Shown here piece after piece: positions 1-5,486 of a DNA stretch of 6,839 nt; the stretch's first letter is position 1, and the number at the start of each line of letters is the position of its first letter. Made by a program: the position numbers and the translations under genes. The DNA comes from Dehalococcoidales bacterium (GTDB lineage: Bacteria > Chloroflexota > Dehalococcoidia > Dehalococcoidales > RBG-16-60-22): the NCBI GenBank assembly GCA_030606585.1, contig JAUWGD010000090.1:1-6839 (forward strand), written 5' to 3'. The notes under the pieces are model-generated. The model was given only the letters and a program-made list of their open reading frames with translations, had not been told where the DNA came from and made no database searches.

Positions 1-1180
1 TGCGGAAATAGTTCTGGATGGTGATGGTGGCATAGGTCATCGATTCCCGCTGGACTTTCACATGCTCTTTGGCCTCGATAGCCTGGTGCAGTCCCTCGGA
101 ATAGCGCCGACCGTACATCAAACGGCCGGTAAATTCGTCGACGATGATGACCTCGCCGTCCTTGACGACGTAGTGGCGGTCACGCTGGAAAATCACCTGT
201 GCCTTCAGAGCATTGTCCAGATAGCGGGTCAGGGCCTGATTTTCCGCGTCATAGAGGTTAGGGGTTTTCAGCAGCCCCTCGCGCCGGAGCATCTTCTCCA
301 CGCTGTTCATGCCGTTATCGGTGAGATTTACCGTGCGCGACTTCTCTTCTACCGTATAGTCCTCTTCCTGTCGCAGTCGGGGCACGAGCCGGGCAAAGAC
401 CTGATACGTCTGTCCGGATTCCTCCGCCGGCGCGCTGATAATAAGCGGCGTGCGGGCTTCATCGATAAGGAGATTGTCCACCTCGTCGACGATGGAGTAA
501 TTCAAGGCGCGCTGGACGCACCGGGATAAATCCGGCACCATGTTGTCCCTGAGATAATCGAAGCCGAACTCGCTGCTGGTGCCGTAGGTGATATCGGCCT
601 GATAGGCCTCTTTACGGGAGACGGGCCGGAAATGCGGCCATCTCGGGTCTTCCGAATCAAAATCCGGGTCGTAAATACGGGCGGGGGTATACTCGTCCGG
701 ATTCTGCATCGGGTAAATACTGGCCACGCTTACCCCCAGGGCATGATATACGGGCGCCATCCAGTAAGGGTCGCGCCGCGCCAGGTAATCATTTACCGTG
801 GACAGGTGGGCTCCCTTACCGGTAAGCGAGTTGAGATAAAGCGGCAGGGTAGCCACCAGGGTCTTCCCTTCACCGGTCTTCATCTCGGCGATTTTACCCT
901 GGTGCAGCGCTACGCCGCCCATAAGCTGTACATCATAGTGGCGCTGGCCGATGGTACGTACGGCGGCCTCGCGGACGGTGGCAAAAGCCTCGGGCAGCAG
1001 GTCATCGAGTGAAGCGCCGTCCTTGAGCCTCGACTTGAATTCATCCGTCCTGGAGCGAAGCTCGGTATCGCTTAATTTTTTAAACTCGGGCTCCAGTTCA
1101 TTGATACGGTCGACTTTCGGCTGCAGCCGTTTCAGCTCTTTTTCGTTGGAATCAAATAAACCGCTTAAAAACTTAGCCAT
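1..1180 (-). CDS. secA: Protein translocase ATPase SecA, N-terminal part (runs off the left edge)
   Basis: SecA is the cytoplasmic motor that uses ATP to push unfolded preproteins through the SecYEG channel. My own translation from the ATG at 1178-1180 is open for 393 codons to the window edge, about the first 40-45% of a usual SecA, covering nucleotide-binding domain 1 and much of the preprotein cross-linking domain. Visible motifs are a typical N-terminus (MAKFLSGLFDSNEKELKRL), Walker A MKTGEGKT at residues 100-107, TVNDYLARRD at 128-137, EFGFDYLRDN at 204-213, and Walker B DEVD at 232-235 followed by LIDEARTPLIIS. Residues about 162-189, between the NDYLARRD motif and the ADITYGT segment, form an acidic and aromatic insert missing from E. 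coli-type SecA; I recall similar inserts in Chloroflexota. The start overlaps the end of the DUF2007 gene by 8 bases and has only a weak Shine-Dalgarno match, which fits translational coupling. The identification is certain; the C-terminal half is not in view. Confidence 0.97.
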   Translation of the reverse strand, partial: MAKFLSGLFDSNEKELKRLQPKVDRINELEPEFKKLSDTELRSRTDEFKSRLKDGASLDDLLPEAFATVREAAVRTIGQRHYDVQLMGGVALHQGKIAEMKTGEGKTLVATLPLYLNSLTGKGAHLSTVNDYLARRDPYWMAPVYHALGVSVASIYPMQNPDEYTPARIYDPDFDSEDPRWPHFRPVSRKEAYQADITYGTSSEFGFDYLRDNMVPDLSRCVQRALNYSIVDEVDNLLIDEARTPLIISAPAEESGQTYQVFARLVPRLRQEEDYTVEEKSRTVNLTDNGMNSVEKMLRREGLLKTPNLYDAENQALTRYLDNALKAQVIFQRDRHYVVKDGEVIIVDEFTGRLMYGRRYSEGLHQAIEAKEHVKVQRESMTYATITIQNYFR

Positions 1181-1403
1181 CTCTATCACTCATAATCAGT
1201 TCTCTGGCCCTACCCGCCAGGGAAGCAAGAACCATAATTTTCACTTCGCCCATGCCATCGACCGTAAATATGTGCACAGAAGGCGCGGCATGCGACTTTA
1301 AGAAGCACGGTACATCATAGCTTTCCAGCAAACTCCTGATGACCTGCGCCTCCATGTCATTATGGGCTTTATATACCTCCACCAGTTTCTCTTCTTTACT
1401 CAA
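1173..1403 (-). CDS. Small DUF2007-type putative signal-transducing protein
   Basis: This 76-residue protein has no signal peptide or membrane helix. The pattern is a start of the type (E)KLVEVYKAHNDMEAQVIRSLLES, then a short strand region (VPCFLKS, VHIFTV) and an end GEVKIMVLASLAGRARELI. That matches the small ferredoxin-like DUF2007 family (PF09413), named putative prokaryotic signal-transducing proteins; no biochemical role is established that I know of. The start is TTG at 1401-1403, with a GGGAG six bases upstream. It overlaps the end of prs by 8 bases, and its own stop overlaps the secA start by 8 bases. The gene is therefore almost surely co-translated with both neighbours, and the tight placement suggests a conserved operon. 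The family call is from pattern recognition, not a search. The reading frame is well supported by its fit between two certain genes. Confidence 0.82.
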   Translation of the reverse strand: MSKEEKLVEVYKAHNDMEAQVIRSLLESYDVPCFLKSHAAPSVHIFTVDGMGEVKIMVLASLAGRARELIMSDRDG

Positions 1404-2334
1404 ACATGGCTCCCACGGATTGCCCGGTATGAATGCGCTTGATAGCCTCGCCTAGCAGCGGAGCTATCGGCAAAACGGTTATTTTATCTATTTTCTTTTT
1501 CTCCGGAACGGGGACGGTATCGGTAACGACCACTTCTTTAACCGGGCTAGCAGCGATTCTCTCTATGGCCGGGCCGGAGAAGATGGGGTGCGTGCAGCAG
1601 GCGTGTACTTCCAAGGCGCCACGGTCAAGGAGGGTTGAAACAACACCTACCAGCGAGCCGGCGGTGTCTATTTCGTCGTCAACGGTAATAGCCGTCTTAT
1701 TCTTCACATCACCGATTACATTCAACGTTTCGGTCTTATCTTCATTACCGAGGCGTCTTTTTTCCATGATTGCCAGCGGTGCATTCAACATGGCTGCCAG
1801 GTCTCGTGCTCGTTTGGTAGCACCGATATCACTGGCGACGACCACCACATCCTTAAAGGCTTTCTTAATAATATAATTACCTAAAATTTTAAGGGCCGTC
1901 AGTTCGTCAACGGGTATGTTAAAGAAACCCTGAATCTGCGCCGCGTGCAGGTCCACGGTCAGAACCCGGTTGGCACCGGCTACCGTAAGCAGGTCGGCCA
2001 CCAGTTTGGCGGTGATGGGCACGCGGGGCTGGTCTTTTTTATCGGTACGTCCGTAGCCGTAGTACGGTATTACGGCCGTTATCCGGCCGGCCGAAGCCCG
2101 CTTCAGGGCATCCATCATAATGAGCAGTTCCACCAGGCTGTTGTTTACCGGAGAGGAGATGGGCTGAACGACAAAGGTATCACGTTCACGTACGTTCTCC
2201 TTAATACGAATAAAGGTATTTTCATTACTGAATTGCTTTACTTCACATTCGCCCAGGCTTATCCCCAAATAACTGGTTATTGCCTCGGCCAGAGCCGGGT
2301 GAGCGCTGCCGCATAATACCTTTAGTTCATCCAT
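1396..2334 (-). CDS. prs: Ribose-phosphate pyrophosphokinase (PRPP synthetase)
   Basis: The enzyme transfers pyrophosphate from ATP to ribose 5-phosphate, making PRPP for purine, pyrimidine, NAD, histidine and tryptophan synthesis; it acts in the cytoplasm. At 312 residues it has the usual length of class I enzymes. Visible landmarks are FSNENTFIRIKENVRERD (35-52), YYGYGRTDKKDQPRVPITAK (91-110, the ATP-binding flexible region), VDLHAAQIQGFF (127-138, with the catalytic-region His130), EKRR (191-194, the catalytic flexible-loop Lys and Arg) and the PRPP-binding loop VDDEIDTAGS (218-227). The segment SDIGATKRAR (168-177) departs slightly from the common PD-GG-xRAR form but keeps the key charged residues. 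The ATG is chosen because a strong Shine-Dalgarno and an extended -10 promoter lie just upstream. It is the first gene of a prs-DUF2007-secA operon. Confidence 0.97.
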   Translation of the reverse strand: MDELKVLCGSAHPALAEAITSYLGISLGECEVKQFSNENTFIRIKENVRERDTFVVQPISSPVNNSLVELLIMMDALKRASAGRITAVIPYYGYGRTDKKDQPRVPITAKLVADLLTVAGANRVLTVDLHAAQIQGFFNIPVDELTALKILGNYIIKKAFKDVVVVASDIGATKRARDLAAMLNAPLAIMEKRRLGNEDKTETLNVIGDVKNKTAITVDDEIDTAGSLVGVVSTLLDRGALEVHACCTHPIFSGPAIERIAASPVKEVVVTDTVPVPEKKKIDKITVLPIAPLLGEAIKRIHTGQSVGAMFE

Positions 2335-2343
2335 GAGCTAAAA

Positions 2344-2352
2344 TCTCCTCTC
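2344..2352 (-). promoter_or_regulatory. Ribosome binding site of prs
   Basis: On the minus strand the sequence reads GAGAGGAGA, ending nine bases before the prs ATG. It contains AGGAG, a near-consensus Shine-Dalgarno, and fixes the start at 2334. It is the strongest ribosome binding site in the window. Confidence 0.8.
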
Positions 2353-2376
2353 ATTATTTTACCTGCCTGTATCATT

Positions 2377-2385
2377 ATTATAGCA
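2377..2385 (-). promoter_or_regulatory. Extended -10 promoter element for the prs operon
   Basis: The minus strand reads TGCTATAAT, a perfect TGn extension joined to a consensus TATAAT. No good -35 hexamer is found 16-18 bases upstream; the bases there (GTGAGG and neighbours) belong to the end of an inverted-repeat element. Extended -10 promoters can work without a -35. The transcript would start near 2370, giving a leader of about 36 bases. The same nine bases occur at a matching distance ahead of the MFS gene. Confidence 0.6.
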
Positions 2386-2397
2386 CTATTAAGCGGT

Positions 2398-2541
2398 ATC
2401 CTCACCCCCGTTTTAAATAGAAATTCGCCGCATACTCCCCTATTTGGGCTGGGGGGATACTTTACGGGATAAGCCGTAGATGATACCGGGCGGTCTGGGT
2501 GGGAATAGATAACTTGGAGAGAGGGGGCCAGGGGTGAGGTA
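2398..2541. repeat. Possible miniature inverted-repeat element, about 140 bp
   Basis: CCTCACCCC at 2400-2408 is matched exactly by its reverse complement GGGGTGAGG at 2531-2539. The ends are flanked by TAT on the left and TAA on the right, so a TA target duplication is only approximate. Inside are C-rich and G-rich runs, including CCTCACCCCTGGCCCCCTCTC read from the right end on the minus strand. C-rich ends of this kind occur in dispersed intergenic repeats of many genomes, but a second copy cannot be seen in this window. There is no coding sequence inside. The left end stops 15 bases upstream of the prs extended -10. Repeat status is an inference from the terminal symmetry. Confidence 0.4.
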
Positions 2542-2656
2542 AAGATATCAACCAATGCCAACAGAGCCTGCTTAATTACCTTGACAGGAGCGGACTATAT
2601 ATCCTTGCAAGTAAAGAATGTAGATACGATAATTGAGCGGACTGTTATTGACAGAA

Positions 2657-3916
2657 CTAGATTCTACCACCCAGCTTTTTGGTTGGTCTTAATAGTGCTG
2701 CCAGTATGATACCGACAACGGCAAAAGCAGCACAGACCAGCCAGGCCATCTGATAACCACCGGTGATATCAAATATATAACCGGTCACAAACGGACCGCC
2801 AGCAGCTCCTACTGTAAAGCCAAGGTGAACAACCCCGTAAATCAAACCATGCGAGCTCAGCCCGAAAAGCCTGGCTATTATAGGTGACTCGGCCGCACCC
2901 ATACCCCCAAAAGCGAAGCCAAAGACAACCGCAAAGAGGAAAAACATCCATATCTCTCTGGCCGGCACCAGCCAGAACAAAGCTGCCGACATCACAATAC
3001 AGCCAATAATGAAAATCTGCCTGTTGCCTATTCTGTCAGCAAGTCCACCCAGCACATAATTGCCAAAGATACCTGCCCCACCCATAAAAGCCAAAATGTT
3101 GGCGGCACTGGTGGCTGAGATTCCCAACTCAATGGCATGCGGTACAATATGCACTATAATGGCGAAAGCACCATACCCGTGGCAGAGGAATAAGAAGGAA
3201 GCTAACCAGAATTGTGCCGTATGAACGGACTCCTTGAAGTAAAAGTCCTTAGTTCCAGATTCTGACTCCTGTCGTTCCCCTTCATTTTCGCCGTATGGTC
3301 GCTGCCCCATCTGAGCCGGGTCACGCTTCAGTAATTGAGCAATTAAAACCACAGTTAGTAGAAGTACACCGCCGATTACGATAAAGGATAGACGCCAACC
3401 ATAAGTATAAATAAGCCGGGTAATCACTGGTGGTCCGATCAACTGGCCTATGCCCGCGCCAGCAATAACAATGCCCGTCATCAGGGTCCTTCTGCTGATA
3501 AACCATCTGGCGACAGTCGATAATTGCGGGACCCAGACGCCACTCATGCCAATACCTATTATCACGCCGTAGAACAGATATAGCTGCCAGGGATTGCTGA
3601 CCTGTGACATCAGTAAATATCCCAGACCTAATAGTAAGCCACAGATTGTTATCACCACCCGAGGACCGAATTTATCGGTGAGTACCCCCACCACAATACC
3701 CAGCACGCCATATATAATCATGGAGAGTGAGAAGGCGCCTGAAGTCATAGCACTGGTCCAGCCAAACTCGGCCATCAGAGGCTTGAGGAAGACGCCAAAG
3801 GAATTATATGCGGCCCACGACACCACCATAATGAAGGAGGCGGCTATAACCACGATATAGCCATAAAAAAATCGTGGCTCATTCTTACGGAGTTCGCGAA
3901 TCTCTTTATTGGTCAC
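2657..3916 (-). CDS. MFS transporter, MCT/OFA-like (monocarboxylate or oxalate:formate antiporter type)
   Basis: This is a cytoplasmic-membrane secondary carrier of 419 residues with about twelve hydrophobic helices in two halves. A charged central loop at about 197-235 (RDPAQMGQRPYGENEGERQ and on) divides them. The MFS motif A loop is seen as GVLTDKFGPRVV (77-88) and repeated as GGLADRIGNRQ (290-300). The first helix begins at FYGYIVVIAASF (17-28), and helix 5 contains GIVIAGAGIGQLIGPP (148-163). The YGYIVV start and the RR-x-x-x-TGI-x-x-AGAGIG pattern resemble the monocarboxylate/oxalate:formate group; the substrate cannot be read from sequence, though small organic acids are typical for the group. 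The start is GTG at 3914-3916; an in-frame TAG lies nine bases upstream, so it cannot be longer, and no Shine-Dalgarno is visible. No neighbour hints at a substrate. Confidence 0.9.
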   Translation of the reverse strand: MTNKEIRELRKNEPRFFYGYIVVIAASFIMVVSWAAYNSFGVFLKPLMAEFGWTSAMTSGAFSLSMIIYGVLGIVVGVLTDKFGPRVVITICGLLLGLGYLLMSQVSNPWQLYLFYGVIIGIGMSGVWVPQLSTVARWFISRRTLMTGIVIAGAGIGQLIGPPVITRLIYTYGWRLSFIVIGGVLLLTVVLIAQLLKRDPAQMGQRPYGENEGERQESESGTKDFYFKESVHTAQFWLASFLFLCHGYGAFAIIVHIVPHAIELGISATSAANILAFMGGAGIFGNYVLGGLADRIGNRQIFIIGCIVMSAALFWLVPAREIWMFFLFAVVFGFAFGGMGAAESPIIARLFGLSSHGLIYGVVHLGFTVGAAGGPFVTGYIFDITGGYQMAWLVCAAFAVVGIILAALLRPTKKLGGRI

Positions 3917-3939
3917 GATAAGCTAGTTTGATAGCAGTT

Positions 3940-3995
3940 CCCCTGATTATATTAGCCCCATTATAGCATAAAATGGGGGTGATTCTGTTCAGGGG
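3940..3995. repeat. Nested imperfect palindrome between the nuclease and MFS genes
   Basis: The outer arms are CCCCTGA (3940-3946) and TCAGGGG (3989-3995); the inner arms are CCCCATT (3956-3962) and AATGGGG (3972-3978). Together they make a 56-bp imperfect inverted repeat that begins immediately after the nuclease stop codon. As RNA from the minus strand it could fold as a hairpin, but no U-run follows, so it is not a classic intrinsic terminator. It could act as a processing or stalling hairpin, a protein-binding site, or a decayed repeat element. Confidence 0.55.
3960..3968 (-). promoter_or_regulatory. Possible extended -10 promoter for the MFS gene
   Basis: The minus strand reads TGCTATAAT, identical to the prs element and 44 bases ahead of the GTG start (43 for prs). 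There is no clear -35. It lies at the centre of a nested palindrome. A second TATAAT-like match at 3946-3951 lacks the TG extension. Confidence 0.5.
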
Positions 3996-4484
3996 TCAGA
4001 GCAGCATATCCTTCAGGGTTTTCAGGTTGACCACATCTTCTTTGTTATACTCAAGAAGTATATTCAGGGCGTCCAGGTCCAAGGAATCAACGTATTTCCA
4101 CCACAGCCTGACAGCTTCAAAACCATTCATTTCCGTTAATTTTCTACTTATCCCCAGCTGACGTTCAACGGCTTTGAGTCCGCCATACAGGTTATTTCTC
4201 CAGCAATCATACATCAGGTCGCGGTGCGCGAAGAGTTCCGCCAGATTTATACCGTATTGCGAGTGAATAAACGGCAGATCGAACCTGCTGCCGTTATATG
4301 TGTAGATAACATCGACGCCGTCCAGGGCCTCCAGTATGCTGTAAGAGGCTACATCCCTCCCGACCAGTTGCACGAATTCGGTATCATCGCCACGATAGAG
4401 GTAAATACCAATTACGGTAATTTTACAGTCGGAAGGAGACAGTCCGGTCGTTTCAATATCTAAATAAGCTTCAGTACTCGGCAT
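3996..4484 (-). CDS. Stand-alone DEDDy exonuclease, YprB/RNase_H_2-like
   Basis: This soluble 162-residue protein is a single RNase H-fold exonuclease domain with all metal-binding acidic residues in place. Exo I is YLDIETTGL with Asp9 and Glu11, Exo II is YNGSRFDLPFI with Asp69, and Exo III is YNKEDVVNL with Tyr146 and Asp150, which is the Y-x3-D form of the DEDDy class. The order and the YNG-x-x-FD signature fit the YprB-like ribonuclease H family (PF13482), whose members are often fused to helicases or to TPR regions; here nothing else is attached. The substrate (RNA or single-stranded DNA 3' ends) is not known. The ATG at 4482-4484 lies 12 bases after the cysM stop, with only a weak GGGC as ribosome site, so it is probably the third gene of the glyA transcript. 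Confidence 0.85.
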   Translation of the reverse strand: MPSTEAYLDIETTGLSPSDCKITVIGIYLYRGDDTEFVQLVGRDVASYSILEALDGVDVIYTYNGSRFDLPFIHSQYGINLAELFAHRDLMYDCWRNNLYGGLKAVERQLGISRKLTEMNGFEAVRLWWKYVDSLDLDALNILLEYNKEDVVNLKTLKDMLL

Positions 4485-4496
4485 TTGCCCAATCGT

Positions 4497-5420
4497 TTAA
4501 GGTGGACACTTGGCGCATATGGAACGGAACAACGTGGTGCTCAGGTAGCGGTCGCCGCGGTCCGGCAGGACGGTCACGATGTTACCATTTTTCATCTTTG
4601 CGGCAACACTCATGGCCCCGGCCACGGCAGCCCCGCTGGACATACCTACAAAAAGACCTTCACCGACGGCCAGCAGCCGCGCCGTTTCAAAGGCGTCACC
4701 ATCTTCGACATTGATTTTCTCGTCGAAAGCCCCGGAGTCGTAGATTTTCGGGACAACGCTTTCCTTCATGTTTTTCAGCCCCTGTATGGCATGCCCGAGA
4801 GTAGGCTCCACCCCGACGATTCTGACACCGGGAATCTTCTCTTTCAGATACCTGCCGGTACCTATGAGGGTCCCCGTGGTTCCCATGGTGGCCACGAATA
4901 CGTCAACCTTACCTTCGACCTGGTTAAATATTTCCGGCCCGGTGGTCTCATAGTGGGCCAGCAAATTATTCTCGTTATCGAACTGGTTGGGCATGAAATA
5001 TTTATCCGGGTCCGCTTTTAAAGCCTGATGGGCCTGCCGTATTGCCCCGTCAACCCCCTCTTTATCCGGAGTGAGCACGACCTCAGCCCCGTAGGCCTGC
5101 AGCACCAGTTGCCTTTCAATACTGACGCATTCCGGCATGTACAGCTTCACCTTGTATCCCTTGGCGGCGCCTATCATGGCCAGGGCGATACCCGTATTCC
5201 CGGATGTCGGCTCGATTATTGTCTTGTCCGGAGTGAGTTCTCCGGACTTTTCCGCCATGGTAATCATGTAATAAGCCGGGCGGTCTTTGACGGAACCTCC
5301 GGGGTTATTACCTTCCATCTTGGCGAATATTTTAACTCCCGGATTCCCGTTCAGGTTCACCAGCAGCACCAACGGGGTATTCCCGATGGCTGCCAGGACG
5401 CTTGTATTAACATTCTTCAT
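4497..5420 (-). CDS. cysM: Cysteine synthase, CysM-type (PLP-dependent)
   Basis: The enzyme condenses an activated serine (O-acetylserine, or O-phosphoserine in some relatives) with sulfide or thiosulfate to give cysteine, in the cytoplasm. It has 307 residues, a usual length. The PLP lysine is Lys45 in EGNNPGGSVKDR (36-47), the substrate loop is PTSGNTG (71-77), the phosphate-binding loop is MGTTGTLIG (179-187), and the end has DRGDRYLST (287-295). GNNPxGSVKDR, AHYxTTGPEI, GTTGT and DRGDRYLST match CysM (synthase B) better than CysK, but donor preference is not settled by this. The C-terminus is short and ends CAKCPP, a CxxC pair at 302 and 305 that E. coli CysM lacks. The ATG has a good AAGGTG seven bases ahead. 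It follows glyA by 66 bases with no terminator visible, so serine metabolism and cysteine synthesis are probably co-transcribed. Confidence 0.93.
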   Translation of the reverse strand: MKNVNTSVLAAIGNTPLVLLVNLNGNPGVKIFAKMEGNNPGGSVKDRPAYYMITMAEKSGELTPDKTIIEPTSGNTGIALAMIGAAKGYKVKLYMPECVSIERQLVLQAYGAEVVLTPDKEGVDGAIRQAHQALKADPDKYFMPNQFDNENNLLAHYETTGPEIFNQVEGKVDVFVATMGTTGTLIGTGRYLKEKIPGVRIVGVEPTLGHAIQGLKNMKESVVPKIYDSGAFDEKINVEDGDAFETARLLAVGEGLFVGMSSGAAVAGAMSVAAKMKNGNIVTVLPDRGDRYLSTTLFRSICAKCPP

Positions 5421-5486
5421 ATCTTTTCACCTTAACTTCGGCCACCCGATGTCCTCGACAGGCATTACAGCCCAATTCAGCGAGTG

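Larger units (their letters stand above)
2335..2656. other. 322-base gap between the MFS gene and prs
   Basis: From left to right it holds the prs ribosome binding site, the prs promoter, the inverted-repeat-bounded element (2398-2541), and then about 115 bases of plain A/T-richer sequence ending at the MFS stop. The last part contains GAGCGGACT twice (2588-2596 and 2635-2643). No convincing intrinsic terminator for the MFS gene is visible, and no credible gene lies here. Confidence 0.7.

Noticed and set aside
62..1012. Plus-strand open frames of 155 and 126 residues at the left end
   Set aside because: Both lie opposite secA, whose minus-strand translation is unbroken and full of conserved motifs.
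1433..2316. Plus-strand open frames of 147 and 123 residues
   Set aside because: They are antisense shadows of prs.
2322..2561. 79-residue minus-strand open frame overlapping the prs start
   Set aside because: It runs through the inverted-repeat element, the promoter and the prs ribosome site, has a Pro/Ser-rich low-information composition typical of translated intergenic repeats, and resembles no family I know.
2581..2601. Plus-strand TTGACA followed by TATATA
   Set aside because: The spacing is only about 9 bases, far below the 16-18 needed for a sigma70 promoter, and no plus-strand gene follows.
3956..3978. Intrinsic terminator for the nuclease gene
   Set aside because: The inner hairpin is G/C-capped, but no U-run follows on the minus-strand RNA, so it is listed as a palindrome instead.
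4485..5021. 178-residue plus-strand open frame opposite cysM
   Set aside because: It is antisense to a certain gene, with no recognisable domain and no ribosome site of note.
5421..5486. Separate promoter or terminator between glyA and cysM
   Set aside because: Only a 4-bp TGTC/GACA stem and a normal ribosome site are visible; no -10/-35 pair or U-run was found.
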